Of a stretch of 64,000 bases of DNA, positions 25,226-37,745 are shown one piece after another; position 1 is the first letter of the stretch; every line of letters starts with the position of its first letter. The notes below the pieces were generated by a model. The model made no database searches, was not told the origin of the DNA, and saw only the letters and a program-made list of their open reading frames with translations. Origin of the DNA: Gammaproteobacteria bacterium (lineage in GTDB: Bacteria > Pseudomonadota > Gammaproteobacteria > SZUA-140). Both the position numbers and the translations under genes were made by a program. The stretch lies in assembly GCA_016712635.1 (NCBI GenBank), contig JADJQS010000001.1:408001-472000 (forward strand), written 5' to 3'.

Positions 25226-27690
25226 TCAGAAGGGCAGCACGAGCGCGGGGTCGATCGCGAACAGGGCGCGCCGGAACGCCTCCTGCACGCGCCCGAGGGC
25301 GGCGGCATCATCGGCCTCGAAGCGGATGATGAGGCAGGGCGTAGTGTTCGAGGCGCGCACCAGGCCCCAGCCATCGGGGAAATCGGCGCGCAGGCCGTCT
25401 ATGGTCGACAGCTTCGCGCCGGGGAAACGGGTCGCGGCGAGAAACCTCTCCATGAACGCATGGTGCATCCCCTCGGTGAAATCCACCCGCAGTTCCGGCG
25501 TCGACACCGCGTCGGGCAGCCCGGCGAAGACCTCGGCCGCGGGGCGCGGCTGTCCCGCCAGGATCTCCAGCAGGCGCGCGGCCGTGTAGAGGGCGTCGTC
25601 GAAGCCGTACCAGCGTTCCTTGAAGAAGATGTGCCCGCTCATCTCGCCGGCGAGCGGCGCACCGGTCTCTTTCATCTTGGCCTTGACGAGCGAATGCCCG
25701 GTGCGCCACATCAGCGGGCGGCCGCCGTGCTCCTCGATCACGCGCGCCAGGTGGCGCGAGCACTTCACGTCGAAGATGATCTCGGCGCCGGGATTGCGTC
25801 CGAGCACGTCGATGGCATACAGCATCATCTGCCGGTCCGGCCAGATCACCCGTCCCGTGCCGTCGATCACGCCCAGGCGGTCGCCGTCGCCGTCGAAGGC
25901 CAGACCGAGGTCCGCCTTGTGCTCCCTGACGGCCTGGATCAGGTCCGCCAGGTTTTCCGGCTGGCTCGGATCGGGGTGATGATTGGGGAAATTTCCGTCC
26001 ACCTCGCAGAACAGTTCGATCGGCCGGCACCCCAGTGCGCGCAGCAGATCGGGGCGATCGCCCCGGCGACCCCGTTGCCGCAGTCCACCACCAGCTTGAG
26101 CGGGCGCTTGAGACTGACATCGCCGGCGACGCGCTGGATATAGTCTGCGCCGATGGCATGCGTGCGGTAACCGCCTTCACGCTCGCCTGCGATCAGGTCA
26201 CCCGATTCGATGCGGAGACGCAGACGCTGGATGTCATCACCCGCCAGGGTCTCGCCGCCGATCATGATCTTGAAGCCGTTGTACTCGGGCGGATTGTGGC
26301 TGCCCGTCACCATCACGCCCGAACCGGCGCCGAGCGTGTGCGCGGCGTAATACAGCAGAGGCGTCGGCGCCAGTCCGATGTCGATGACATCGGTGCCGGT
26401 GGCACGCAGTCCGCGGCTGAGCGCGGCGAGAAAGCCCGGACCGGACAGGCGGCCGTCCCGCGCCACCGCCACGGCGGACAGGCCGCGCGCGCGCGCCTCG
26501 CTGCCGATGGCGCGGCCGATCGCATACACGATATCCTCGTCGAGCGTCTGTCCGACGATGCCGCGTATGTCATAGGCCTTGAATATCGAGGCGGACAATG
26601 CGGGCAATTCGGTCACCCGGATGCCGCTGTCCTCCTGTGTCGATTTACCCTGTACCATTTCCGCTCCCCCAGCTTCACTGCCTTCCGGCGGAGAACCCGC
26701 CGCGATACGTTCGATCACCGGCGCGAATTCGCGCAAGGCCACCTGATACTGGTCGCGCACGGCACCGCGCCGCCACACATCATACGCCGCCGACTCGACC
26801 GTGCGCAGATCGCGTGAGAGCGCGCGTGCCAGCAGCCTGAAACCACCATAGAAGGCCAACCCCAGCAGCGCCAGCGCCGCGACCGCGACGGCCGCCACGG
26901 CGGCCCTCAGCCCAGCCGCTCCGGGCGCGGGCAGCGGCCAGTAGCTGAGCCGCCAACGCGTCCCGTCCAGCTCGACGTCCCGCGCCGCCGCCTGCCGCGG
27001 CTGTGCACCCGCGGTGCGCGCCAGCACCAGCATGCTGCCGTCGCCCAGGGCCTGCTGCAGTTCCACGTATCCGGCGACCAACCGCATCGCCTGCAGCGGT
27101 GCCTGAATGATGTCCACGTCGAGCGAGACCAGCAGGCTGCCGGCCAGTGTACTATCGCTCCCGGAAGGGCGTACCGGCACCACGATGTCGAAGTGCTGAT
27201 CCGGGCTCTGGAACAAATGGACTTCGAGCAGCGGCGGGATGCGCTCGGTTTCCATGCGCGCGATCAGTTCGAGATCAGCGAAACCGAGCTGGGGAAAGGC
27301 GCCCGCGGGCGGCAATTCGCTGCCGGCGACGGTCAGGCTGACACGGGTGGCGCCGGGGATCAGGCGGGCGATCTCCTGTTCACGCGCGCGCCGTTCCAGC
27401 GCGTCACCGTCCTGCAGAACCCGCAGCGTCTCCGTTTCACCTGCGAAGGCCTCCACCTGGCGGCGGAGGTCCCCGAACCGCGTGTTCAACTGTCGCTGCA
27501 GGGCGTCGAGTTCGACGGCGGCGGCTCGCGCCTGCTGGTCGGCCAGCACGCGTGTCACCCTTTCGACGGCGAAATAGGCCGTCACGCCGAGCGCCAGCGC
27601 CGCGGCGGCGAACAATCCCGCAGCACAGCGGGCCAGGCTAAGCGTGTACCGGCGCGGCTCCGCCGCGCCGCCGGGGCGGGATTCAAGCAT
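25226..27690 (-). pseudogene. algC: AlgC-type phosphomannomutase/phosphoglucomutase with N-terminal membrane domain, frameshifted
   Basis: Two overlapping frames together give one protein of about 820 residues. The first (27690 to 25939) has a membrane helix near residues 22-45, an extracytoplasmic region, a second helix near 265-285, then the mutase with TGSHNPPEYNGFK (phosphoserine loop). The second frame (to 25226) continues with metal-binding DGDGDRLG, GEMSGH, and the phosphate-binding ASNTTP. They join only if one base is added near 26051, where GNGVAGAIAP should run on into DLLRALG. The enzyme interconverts mannose and glucose 1-/6-phosphates for polysaccharide and LPS synthesis. P. aeruginosa algC has a similar extension. 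A sequencing error is as likely as a true mutation. Confidence 0.85.
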
Positions 27691-27737
27691 GAGAATGCCG
27701 GTTGCCTGTCATGCGGGTAGACCCGGGGCCGGGGCGG

Positions 27738-28193
27738 TCAATTGCGGCCGGAATGACCGAAACCGCCGGCACCACGATCGCTGAGTTCGAACTCATCCAC
27801 GATTTCGAAATCCGCCTTCACGACCGGGACAAACACCATCTGGGCGATACGCTCGCCGACAATGATGGAAAACGGCTCGCGTCCGCGGTTCCAGCAGGAG
27901 ACGAAGACCTGCCCCTGGTAATCGGAATCGATCAGGCCGACCAGATTGCCCAGCACGATGCCATGCTTGTGTCCAAGACCGGAACGCGGCAGCAGTACGG
28001 CGGCGACGTTGTCGTCGTCGATGTGGATCGCGAGCCCGGTCGGAATCAGGTGCGTCTCGCCCGGCCGGATCTCGAGCGGCTCGTTGAGACATGCGCGCAG
28101 GTCCATGCCCGCCGCCCCCGCGGTCATGTACTCCGGCAGAGGAATCTCATTGCCCAGGCGGGCATCAAGAATCTTCAGCTGCACCTTGTGCAT
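27738..28193 (-). CDS. dut: dUTP diphosphatase
   Basis: A 151-residue trimeric dUTPase that removes dUTP and supplies dUMP for thymidylate synthesis. The five family motifs are visible: [39 protein letters not shown] and the C-terminal [10 protein letters not shown], which closes over the active site. The length equals E. coli Dut (151). Its start overlaps the coaBC end by 29 nt, keeping the conserved coaBC-dut coupling. Confidence 0.97.
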   Translation of the reverse strand: MHKVQLKILDARLGNEIPLPEYMTAGAAGMDLRACLNEPLEIRPGETHLIPTGLAIHIDDDNVAAVLLPRSGLGHKHGIVLGNLVGLIDSDYQGQVFVSCWNRGREPFSIIVGERIAQMVFVPVVKADFEIVDEFELSDRGAGGFGHSGRN

Positions 28194-29376
28194 GATATCT
28201 CTCCGCTATGTGCTTGATGATGTCGCGCGCCAGCTTCTGCTTGGATGCGCGCGGCAGGTCCGCCTGCCCCCCGTGCCAGAACACGGTCACCTCGTTGTCA
28301 TCGGCTTCAAAACCGACGCCTTCCCGCCCGACCAGATTGGCGATCACCATATCCAGCCCTTTGGACTGCAGCTTCACCCGGGCATTGCGCGCCAGGTCTT
28401 CGGTCTCCGCGGCGAAGCCCACCATGAAGGGGGCGTTGGGCAATGCGGCGACCTCGGCCACGATATCCGGCGTACGCTCCAGCTCTAACACCGCGGACAT
28501 CTCGTCCTTCTTCAGCTTGCGCGCGGCGACGTTGACCGGGCGATGGTCCGCGACCGCCGCGGCGGAGATAAACACATCGCAATCCGCATGTTCGAGCACA
28601 CGGCCGCGCATCTCCGCGGCCGAAGTCACCTCGATGCGGCGGACCCCCGCGGCGAGCGCCTGGTCGACAGGTCCGCTGATCAGGGTAACGCGCGCGCCCG
28701 CCTCCAACGCCGCATTGGCCAGGGCGTAACCCATCTTGCCCGAGCTGCGGTTGGACAGAAAGCGTACCGGGTCGATCGCCTCCCGCGTCGGCCCTGCGGT
28801 CACCAGCACTGTCAGGCCCTGCAGGCGGCCGGACTGGAACAGCCCGGCGGTCAACCCGGCCAGTTCCTCGGGCTCCAGCATGCGCCCGGGGCCGGTCTCG
28901 CCGCAGGCCTGGTCACCGCTGCCGGGACCGAACAGGCACACGCCGCGACTCCCGAGTGTCGCCACGTTGGCACGCGTGGCCGGATGTTCCCACATCACAC
29001 GGTTCATCGCCGGCGCCAGCGCCAGCGGTGCGGTGCTCGCCAGGCACAGGGTGGACAGAAGATCGTCGGCCAGCCCGGCGGCGAGCTTGGCGATCTGGTG
29101 GGCGGAGGCGGGCGCGATCAGGATCAGGTCCGCCCAGCGCGCCAGCTCGATGTGTCCCATCACGGTCTCGTCCTCGGGATCGAGGTGACGCGTGTGAACG
29201 CGGCGACCCGACACCGCCTGCAGGGTCAGTGCAGTGATGAATTGGGCGCCGGCGCGCGTGAGGACGACCTCCACCTCGGCGCCATCGGCGCGCAGCCGGC
29301 GCACGAGGTCGGGGATCTTATAGGCGGCGATGCTGCCGCTGACCCCGAGCAGGATCTTTTTATTTGCCAGACGCAT
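28165..29376 (-). CDS. coaBC: bifunctional phosphopantothenoylcysteine decarboxylase/phosphopantothenate-cysteine ligase
   Basis: A 403-residue two-domain enzyme for steps two and three of coenzyme A synthesis from pantothenate. The N-terminal CoaC flavodoxin-like domain has GSIAAYK, the FMN/substrate [11 protein letters not shown] and the catalytic [11 protein letters not shown]. The C-terminal CoaB domain begins at about residue 190 ([20 protein letters not shown]) and carries the synthetase segments AAAVADHRP and KLKKDE. The start ATG 29376 is opposite the radC gene. Confidence 0.96.
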   Translation of the reverse strand: MRLANKKILLGVSGSIAAYKIPDLVRRLRADGAEVEVVLTRAGAQFITALTLQAVSGRRVHTRHLDPEDETVMGHIELARWADLILIAPASAHQIAKLAAGLADDLLSTLCLASTAPLALAPAMNRVMWEHPATRANVATLGSRGVCLFGPGSGDQACGETGPGRMLEPEELAGLTAGLFQSGRLQGLTVLVTAGPTREAIDPVRFLSNRSSGKMGYALANAALEAGARVTLISGPVDQALAAGVRRIEVTSAAEMRGRVLEHADCDVFISAAAVADHRPVNVAARKLKKDEMSAVLELERTPDIVAEVAALPNAPFMVGFAAETEDLARNARVKLQSKGLDMVIANLVGREGVGFEADDNEVTVFWHGGQADLPRASKQKLARDIIKHIAERYHAQGAAEDS

Positions 29377-29523
29377 ACGGTATCGCTAAGCTTTGAAGCC
29401 GGACCGGGCGGAACGCGCCCGGGGGCCCATTAAGATAGCATTTAATCGCGCTGGGCGCGCGGGGATCCGGCCGCGGGATGCGACCGCCGCACAGCCTTTT
29501 CAGGACGACAAGGAGTGTCGACC

Positions 29524-30198
29524 ATGGCGATCCCTCATTGGCCTGCATCCGAGCGGCCGCGTGAAAAGCTATGCGCGCAGGGCCCGGCCAGCCTGTCCGA
29601 TGCCGAACTGCTGGCGATCCTCCTGCGCACCGGCGTGCGCGGCAAGACGGCCGTGGACGTCGCGCGCGAGCTGTTGCTCGAGTACGGGGGTCTGCGCGCC
29701 CTGCTCGAGGCGGACCGTGCACGGCTGTGCCGCAGTCCCGGACTCGGACTCGCCAAGTATGTACAGCTCCAGGCCATGCTCGAGCTCGGCAGGCGACACC
29801 TGCGCGAAACCCTGACGCGCGGTGACGCGCTCAGCAATCCCTCCGATACCAAGAACTACCTGATGGCGCAACTGCGCGACCGCCCCCATGAGATCTTCGC
29901 CTGCCTGTTCCTGGACACGCGCCACCGCGTGATCGCCTTCGAGGAAATGTTCCGCGGCACCATCGACGGGGCGAGCGTGCATCCGCGCGAGATCGTCAAG
30001 CGGGCCCTGAGCTATAACGCCGCCGCGCTCATCCTCGCCCACAACCACCCGTCCGGGGTGGCCGAACCGAGCCAGTCCGACCAGCGCCTGACCCAGCGCC
30101 TGCGTGACGCCCTCCATCTGGTGGATATCCGGGTGCTCGATCACCTCGTGATCGGGGACGGCAGGGTGGCTTCATTCGCCGAGTTGGGCCTGTTGTAA
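29524..30198 (+). CDS. radC: RadC-family JAB/MPN-domain protein
   Basis: A 224-residue protein with an N-terminal helix-hairpin-helix-like domain ([26 protein letters not shown]) and a C-terminal JAB1/MPN metalloprotease-like domain. The metal motif is intact (HNHPSG...SQSD), with the upstream catalytic-type Glu in FEEMFRG. RadC was once linked to DNA repair but its biochemical role is unknown. ATG 29524 follows AAGGAG; GTG 29515 is rejected. It is divergent from coaBC, as in many gammaproteobacteria. Confidence 0.92.
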   Translation: MAIPHWPASERPREKLCAQGPASLSDAELLAILLRTGVRGKTAVDVARELLLEYGGLRALLEADRARLCRSPGLGLAKYVQLQAMLELGRRHLRETLTRGDALSNPSDTKNYLMAQLRDRPHEIFACLFLDTRHRVIAFEEMFRGTIDGASVHPREIVKRALSYNAAALILAHNHPSGVAEPSQSDQRLTQRLRDALHLVDIRVLDHLVIGDGRVASFAELGLL

Positions 30199-30266
30199 AC
30201 AGCCTATCGCGATTTTTATAACCATATGATCCTGAAAGATATATCCAAACAACCCCGACGACACAC

Positions 30267-30295
30267 TTGTGGCCGGCGCGGCGATTTGATATAAA
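30267..30295 (+). promoter_or_regulatory. predicted sigma-70 promoter of rpmB-rpmG
   Basis: TTGTGG (30267-30272), 17-bp spacer, TATAAA (30290-30295), followed 33 bp later by the rpmB ATG with GGGAGAG between. The G+C-rich spacer next to an AT-rich upstream patch fits a strong ribosomal-protein promoter. Confidence 0.6.
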
Positions 30296-30328
30296 GCTCC
30301 GTTTCCGTCGTTCATCGGGAGAGATGTC

Positions 30329-30565
30329 ATGTCCAGGGTTTGTCAGATTACCGGGAAGCGGCCAATCGTCGGCAATAACGTTTCCCACGCCAACAACAAG
30401 ACGAAGCGCCGCTTTCTGCCCAACCTGCAGACGCACCGTTTCTGGGTCGAGAACGAGCAGCGCTGGATCAAGCTGCGTGTCAGCACCCAGGGCATGCGCA
30501 TCATTGACAAGCAGGGTATTGATAACGTCCTCGCCGATATCCGCGGCCGCGGCGTCAAGGTATAA
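30329..30565 (+). CDS. rpmB: 50S ribosomal protein L28
   Basis: A 78-residue basic protein, the E. coli L28 length. It opens with [28 protein letters not shown] split over the usual conserved blocks ([25 protein letters not shown]) and has the [14 protein letters not shown] segment [10 protein letters not shown]. It is part of the large-subunit surface near the exit region. It forms a two-gene operon with rpmG, 11 bp downstream. Confidence 0.97.
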   Translation: MSRVCQITGKRPIVGNNVSHANNKTKRRFLPNLQTHRFWVENEQRWIKLRVSTQGMRIIDKQGIDNVLADIRGRGVKV

Positions 30566-30576
30566 GGGGCACAATC

Positions 30577-30732
30577 ATGCGTGAAAAGATCAAGCTAGCG
30601 TCCTCGGCCGGCACCGGGCACTTCTACACCACGACCAAGAACAAGCGCACCATGCCGGACAAGATGGAGATCAAGAAGTTTGATCCGGTCGTGCGCAAGC
30701 ACGTCGTCTACAAGGAAACCAAGCTGAAATAA
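30577..30732 (+). CDS. rpmG: 50S ribosomal protein L33, cysteine-free form
   Basis: A 51-residue protein beginning [20 protein letters not shown] and ending [19 protein letters not shown] and [11 protein letters not shown] are typical of proteobacterial L33. It has no cysteine, so it is the zinc-independent C-minus form found in E. coli. It follows rpmB by 11 bp and is closed by the strong terminator downstream. Confidence 0.96.
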   Translation: MREKIKLASSAGTGHFYTTTKNKRTMPDKMEIKKFDPVVRKHVVYKETKLK

Positions 30733-30746
30733 GCTCTGCGCCGCAG

Positions 30747-30797
30747 CGCCGTGGACATAAAAAAACCCGCACCGCGGGTTTTTTTATGTCCACGGCG
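30747..30797. terminator. bidirectional terminator with perfect 24-bp inverted repeat
   Basis: A flawless inverted repeat with arms at 30747-30770 and 30774-30797 and a three-base loop. The inner part is AAAAAAACCCGC/GCGGGTTTTTTT, so either strand presents a GC stem followed by seven T. It ends rpmBG on the plus strand and the desaturase gene on the minus strand. Confidence 0.93.
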
Positions 30798-30807
30798 ACC
30801 GAACCGA

Positions 30808-31989
30808 TCACGCCGGCACGGGGCGCATCGAATAGCTGCGCAGCACGCAAACGAAATCCTGCAGGGCATGGATGCCCGAGGCCTCGGCCTGGCGGCACCA
30901 CTCCTGCAGCGCGTGCAACAGGTGCTCGTTCGACTCCGCAGAGCGGCGCCACAGGGACTGCAGACGCTGCTTGAAACGGTATACCGTCTCCAGCCGCTGA
31001 CTGTCACTCAGTATCGACTCCAGCTGGCGCTGGGCCTGTTCATCAATGAGCGTTTCGTCCCGCATCAGCAGGCGGCGAGCCTTCCGCAGCAACGGTCTCG
31101 CCGCGCCGGCGGCCCCGCGCATTTCATCACGGTGTACACGCTTCAGCACATCGCGCCCATAGCGCGACATGACCTGGAACCGGTTGTTGATGATCGCGGC
31201 CAGGGTGTCCATGTCCACGGCTGATTTGCTCGGATCGAGCAGCGGCCGCGCCGCAACCTTGCGCACTCGAGCCAGACGGAACAGCCCCAGCAGGCGTATG
31301 TACAGCCAGCCGATGTCGAACTCCCACCATTTGGATGACAGCCGCGCCGATGAGGCGAAGGTGTGGTGGTTGTTGTGCAGCTCCTCTCCGCCGATCAGGA
31401 TGCCCCAGGGCACGATATTGGTCGATGCATCGGGCACCTCATAGTTGCGGTAACCCCACCAGTGCCCGAGGCCGTTGATGATGCCTGCGGCGAAGACCGG
31501 GATCCACAGCATCTGTATGCCCCATACTGCAATGCCCGCAATACCGAACAGGAGCAGATCGATCAGAAGCATCAAGCCGATGCCGAGCGCGCTGTGCGGA
31601 GTGTAGAGCCTGCGCTCGATCCAGTCGGCCGGGGTTCCATGCCCGTACTTGTCCAGCGTCTCGCGGTTTGCCGACTCGGCCTTGTACAGCTCAGCCCCCT
31701 CCAGCAGCACTTTTTTGATGCCGCGCACCTGCGGGCTGTGCGGATCCTCCGCAGTCTCGCACTTGGCGTGGTGTTTGCGGTGGATGGCCACCCATTCCTT
31801 GGTCACCATGCCGGTGGTCAGCCACAGCCAGAAACGGAAGAAATGGCTGACGACCGGGTGCAGCTCCAGCGCGCGGTGGGCCTGGTGGCGGTGCAGATAG
31901 ATGGTGACTCCGGCGATCGTGACGTGAGTCAGTACCAGTGCCGCCAGCAGCGACAGCCAGAGAGAGAAATCCGTAATCCCGTCGATCAT
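30808..31989 (-). CDS. membrane fatty-acid desaturase with extra C-terminal helical domain
   Basis: A 393-residue DesA/SCD-type acyl desaturase. The three histidine boxes that hold the diiron centre are intact: HRHQAH (33-38), HRKHH (70-74) and HNNHH (near 207-211), with four hydrophobic helices between. It introduces a cis double bond into membrane acyl chains to keep fluidity. Residues from about 255 are an added, charged helical tail (LETVYRFKQRLQSLW, EWCRQAEASGI) that resembles the C-terminal helices of ISL3-family transposases. A similar tail occurs, as I recall, in Pseudomonas desaturases. Confidence 0.87.
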   Translation of the reverse strand: MIDGITDFSLWLSLLAALVLTHVTIAGVTIYLHRHQAHRALELHPVVSHFFRFWLWLTTGMVTKEWVAIHRKHHAKCETAEDPHSPQVRGIKKVLLEGAELYKAESANRETLDKYGHGTPADWIERRLYTPHSALGIGLMLLIDLLLFGIAGIAVWGIQMLWIPVFAAGIINGLGHWWGYRNYEVPDASTNIVPWGILIGGEELHNNHHTFASSARLSSKWWEFDIGWLYIRLLGLFRLARVRKVAARPLLDPSKSAVDMDTLAAIINNRFQVMSRYGRDVLKRVHRDEMRGAAGAARPLLRKARRLLMRDETLIDEQAQRQLESILSDSQRLETVYRFKQRLQSLWRRSAESNEHLLHALQEWCRQAEASGIHALQDFVCVLRSYSMRPVPA

Positions 31990-32069
31990 GTGGAAACAAG
32001 CCTCCAGTGTTTATTGATCACGGAGGGGGTCGCCGCCGTCGGGCACCGCATCCACCGTGGATTGACAGT

Positions 32070-32100
32070 ATTATATGGGCGCGGGTGACTGCTTTCACCC
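32070..32100 (-). promoter_or_regulatory. possible desaturase promoter with adjacent dyad
   Basis: The minus strand has a perfect -10 TATAAT (32075-32070) about 80 bp before the desaturase start, but no good -35. Just upstream is the dyad GGGTGA-AAGCAG-TCACCC (32083-32100), which overlaps the -35 position and could be an operator or part of the argJ 3' end. Confidence 0.35.
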
Positions 32101-32132
32101 AGTTACTTCGTGGATTTCGTGTATCTCACTGA

Positions 32133-33356
32133 TCAGGTGCGATATTCCGCGTTGATGCGCACGTAATCATAGGAAAAATCGCAGGTCCAGACTCGGGCCT
32201 GCGCGTGGCCGCGCGCGAGTGCGATCCGTATCGTGATCTCGCTACCCTGCATGACCTGGCGACCCTGCTCCTCGGTGTAGTCGGGCGCCCGCCCCCCGCC
32301 GCGCACAATACAGACCTCGTCCAGATAGATGGATACACCATCGACGTCGAAATCTGCAAGACCGCTGCGTCCCACCGCGGCGAGAATGCGGCCCCAATTG
32401 GGATCGCTGGCGAAAAACGCAGTCTTCACCAGGGGGGAGAGGGCCACCGCGTACCCGACGGCGCGGCATTCTTCCCGGTCCCTGCCTTCGACCACTTCTA
32501 CAGTTATGAATTTGGTCGCGCCCTCCGCGTCACGCACGATGGCCTGCGCAAGCCCCGCGCACACCTCTGTAATCGCCTCGCGCAGCACAGGGAAACGCTC
32601 GTCGTCCTCCGTGGACAGCGCCGGGGCGGATGACGTCCCCGTGGCAAGCAGGATGCAGGCGTCGTTGGTGGAGGTATCACCGTCGACCGTGATGGAGTTG
32701 AACGATTCCTCCGCCGCCGCCCGCAGGCAGCGACGGAGCAAGTCTGGGTTCACCCGGGCGTCGGTCGCAACGAAGGCCAGCATGGTGGCCATATCGGGAT
32801 GGATCATGCCGGCACCCTTGGCGATCCCTGTAACCGTCACGGCATGTCCTCCGAGCTGTACGCGGCGTGACACGCCCTTGGGTACGGTGTCCGTGGTCAT
32901 GATGCCGGCGGCCGCGTCCCCCCATCCGTCCGCGCGCAACGCCGCCAATGCGGCGGGCAGGCCCTGAATGATGCGGTCGACCGGCAACGGCTCGCCGATC
33001 ACGCCGGTGGAGAACGGCAGCACCTCGGCGGGATCGCACCCGGCCTGCGCCGCAAGTGCGGCACAGCATTCCTCGGCACCCCGCAGGCCTGCCGGGCCGG
33101 TACCGGCATTGGCATTTCCGGTATTGATCAGTAGATACCGCGGCATGCGCCCCGCCAGGTTGCCGCGCGCAACGGTCACCGGCGCGGCACAGAAGGCGTT
33201 GCGCGTAAATATCGCGGCGCAGTCGGTGCCCGGCGCGATCTCGACCACGACGAGATCGCGCCGCCCGGTTTTGCGAATACCCGCCGCCGTGGTGCCTATA
33301 CGGATACCGCCTACTGCGTACAGCGGCGGCAATTCGCCGGACAAGCCTACAGCCAT
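32133..33356 (-). CDS. argJ: bifunctional ornithine acetyltransferase/N-acetylglutamate synthase
   Basis: A 407-residue Ntn-type enzyme that transfers acetyl from N-acetylornithine to glutamate, recycling acetyl in arginine synthesis. Self-cleavage occurs before the conserved Thr in [16 protein letters not shown], giving alpha and beta chains; the upstream oxyanion segment [10 protein letters not shown] is present. It sits directly downstream of secA, a common gammaproteobacterial order. argB is in the same window. Confidence 0.96.
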   Translation of the reverse strand: MAVGLSGELPPLYAVGGIRIGTTAAGIRKTGRRDLVVVEIAPGTDCAAIFTRNAFCAAPVTVARGNLAGRMPRYLLINTGNANAGTGPAGLRGAEECCAALAAQAGCDPAEVLPFSTGVIGEPLPVDRIIQGLPAALAALRADGWGDAAAGIMTTDTVPKGVSRRVQLGGHAVTVTGIAKGAGMIHPDMATMLAFVATDARVNPDLLRRCLRAAAEESFNSITVDGDTSTNDACILLATGTSSAPALSTEDDERFPVLREAITEVCAGLAQAIVRDAEGATKFITVEVVEGRDREECRAVGYAVALSPLVKTAFFASDPNWGRILAAVGRSGLADFDVDGVSIYLDEVCIVRGGGRAPDYTEEQGRQVMQGSEITIRIALARGHAQARVWTCDFSYDYVRINAEYRT

Positions 33357-33469
33357 GGTTGAGTCACCGGGGTCGCCTCGGCCGAAGAGAAGAACAGACG
33401 ATAGAGAAAAGGGGATGGATATTCAAGCCGGCGCGCGCGAATCCGGAGGCGACCGGCGCGTGCCGGCTT

Positions 33470-36196
<2,727 letters not shown>

Positions 36197-36252
36197 TTAG
36201 CGGTGACGGGAAATCAAAAAAGGAAGCCACCCACCGCCGGCAGCGCGGCGGC

Positions 36253-37176
36253 TTACTTGGCCGCGTAAACGAATTTCGCGGGATCTACCACACGGCCGTT
36301 CTTGAGGACTTCAAAATGGACATGGGGACCCGTCGAGCGTCCACTCGACCCCATCAAAGCGATGCGCTGCCCTTTGGTAACTACGTCCCCGACCTTAACC
36401 ACATTCGCCCTGTTATGGGCGTAGCGGGTAATATAACCGTTGCCGTGATTGATTTCCACCATCTGGCCGTAGCCATGGCGATCCGCCGACCATGTCACCA
36501 GCCCGGCGGCGACGGCCTGGATTTCCGTACCCTCTTTCCCGGCGAAATCGATTCCCTTGTGGTATTCGCGCCGGCCCGTGAAGGGGTCGGTCCTCATGCC
36601 GAAGTAGGATGAAATCCAGCCCCCCTGAATCGGTCGCCCGGTGGGAAGGATCTGAGCATCCAGACTGCGGTTCATGAAAAATGATTCCAGCACGCGCAAC
36701 TGCTGTTCGCGGCTGTCCATCTCCGCCGCCAGCTGATCCAGGGACTGCATGAAGTTCGGTGTATCGATCTCCTGCAGCAACTCCACCTCCGCCTGCGGAC
36801 CACCCTGCGCCGGCGGAGCGGCGAAATTGAATTCAGCCTTGTCGAGCTTCGCGACCTCCACGAGGCGCTGTCCCAGTGCATTGATGCGCACGGCCTGCGC
36901 CTGCAGATGGCCGAGACGGGTTGCCAGCGCGTTCACCTCGTCGCGCGCCTGGTCCGAGGCACGGCTTATTTCCGCCCGATACTGAACCAGTTCCTGCGCC
37001 CACTCCTGCGGGATCAGCGCGCTGTGAGCGCGGGACTTGCCGAGATACACTCCGGTGAGTACGGCGGCTACGGGGATGAGCACCAGAACAGCGGCCAGGG
37101 TGGCGGCCAGCCTCCAGCCGTCCAGCTGGAAATTGGCCGGCTTTCCTGAGCGCCTCGTAAATACGATAATGTTCAT
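36253..37176 (-). CDS. M23-family peptidoglycan endopeptidase, membrane anchored
   Basis: A 307-residue protein with a short cytoplasmic start, a membrane helix near residues 26-48, a coiled-coil stretch (about 65-175) and a C-terminal LytM domain. The zinc ligands are present: HKGIDFAG (H...D) and the HVHFEV motif, so it should be an active endopeptidase and not an EnvC-like activator. It lies between dciA/lpxC and secA, the same place as in Pseudomonas. Confidence 0.9.
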   Translation of the reverse strand: MNIIVFTRRSGKPANFQLDGWRLAATLAAVLVLIPVAAVLTGVYLGKSRAHSALIPQEWAQELVQYRAEISRASDQARDEVNALATRLGHLQAQAVRINALGQRLVEVAKLDKAEFNFAAPPAQGGPQAEVELLQEIDTPNFMQSLDQLAAEMDSREQQLRVLESFFMNRSLDAQILPTGRPIQGGWISSYFGMRTDPFTGRREYHKGIDFAGKEGTEIQAVAAGLVTWSADRHGYGQMVEINHGNGYITRYAHNRANVVKVGDVVTKGQRIALMGSSGRSTGPHVHFEVLKNGRVVDPAKFVYAAK

Positions 37177-37226
37177 TGGTTCAATCCGGTCACTTACCCG
37201 CCACGCGGAATCATGGGGTCATCATT

Positions 37227-37694
37227 GTGAAAGCTGCGTACACCAACCAGCGCCCATCCGGAAAATCCTGCGCTGCCTTGCTGAACGGCGCCGGCGGAGA
37301 ACTCGGTTACCTAATAGAACACTGCAAACGGCTGGAATGCATGTCGCGCCTGTTGCGAGACAGGCTCCCGCCCCAACTCGGACCGCACTGCCAGATCGGT
37401 GGCATCGTGCGGGAGAGCCTGATCCTGCATGCAGACTCGGCCGTCTGGGCGTCCAAGCTACGCTATTATTGCCCGCAGTTGCTCGCTGATCTGTGTCAGC
37501 AGCCCGATTTCAGGCAGATTAGCGAGATCCGCGTCAAGGTTGTACCACAGCAGACAGTGCAATCATCGCGCCAACCGGTACGACGGCGAATGCCCTCGTC
37601 TGCAACTCGACTGCTGCTCGCCGTCGCCGCCGCGACACCGCCCTCACCGCTCAAGGAGGCGCTGTTACGGCTGGCAAGCCGAGAGCATGATTAG
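37227..37694 (+). CDS. dciA: DUF721 protein, DciA-type helicase-loading factor
   Basis: A 155-residue DUF721 protein. The domain appears as LGYLIEHCKRLECMSRLL followed by the KH-like part (CQIGGIVRESLILHADSAVWASKLRY, split here as VRESLILHAD and AVWASKLRYY). DciA helps load the DnaB helicase in bacteria lacking DnaC. The start is uncertain; GTG 37227 is used because upstream codons lack a ribosome site. It lies between the M23 gene and lpxC but on the opposite strand, convergent with lpxC. The basic, proline-rich C-terminus is probably disordered. Confidence 0.78.
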   Translation: MKAAYTNQRPSGKSCAALLNGAGGELGYLIEHCKRLECMSRLLRDRLPPQLGPHCQIGGIVRESLILHADSAVWASKLRYYCPQLLADLCQQPDFRQISEIRVKVVPQQTVQSSRQPVRRRMPSSATRLLLAVAAATPPSPLKEALLRLASREHD

Positions 37695-37745
37695 TTAATA
37701 AAAACAATCCGCTACAGAATCATCGCCGGCCGGATAATAGCCCGG

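Noticed and set aside
36197..36252. secM-like arrest peptide upstream of secA
   Set aside because: Only 56 bp separate the M23 gene and secA, with no arrest-type sequence.
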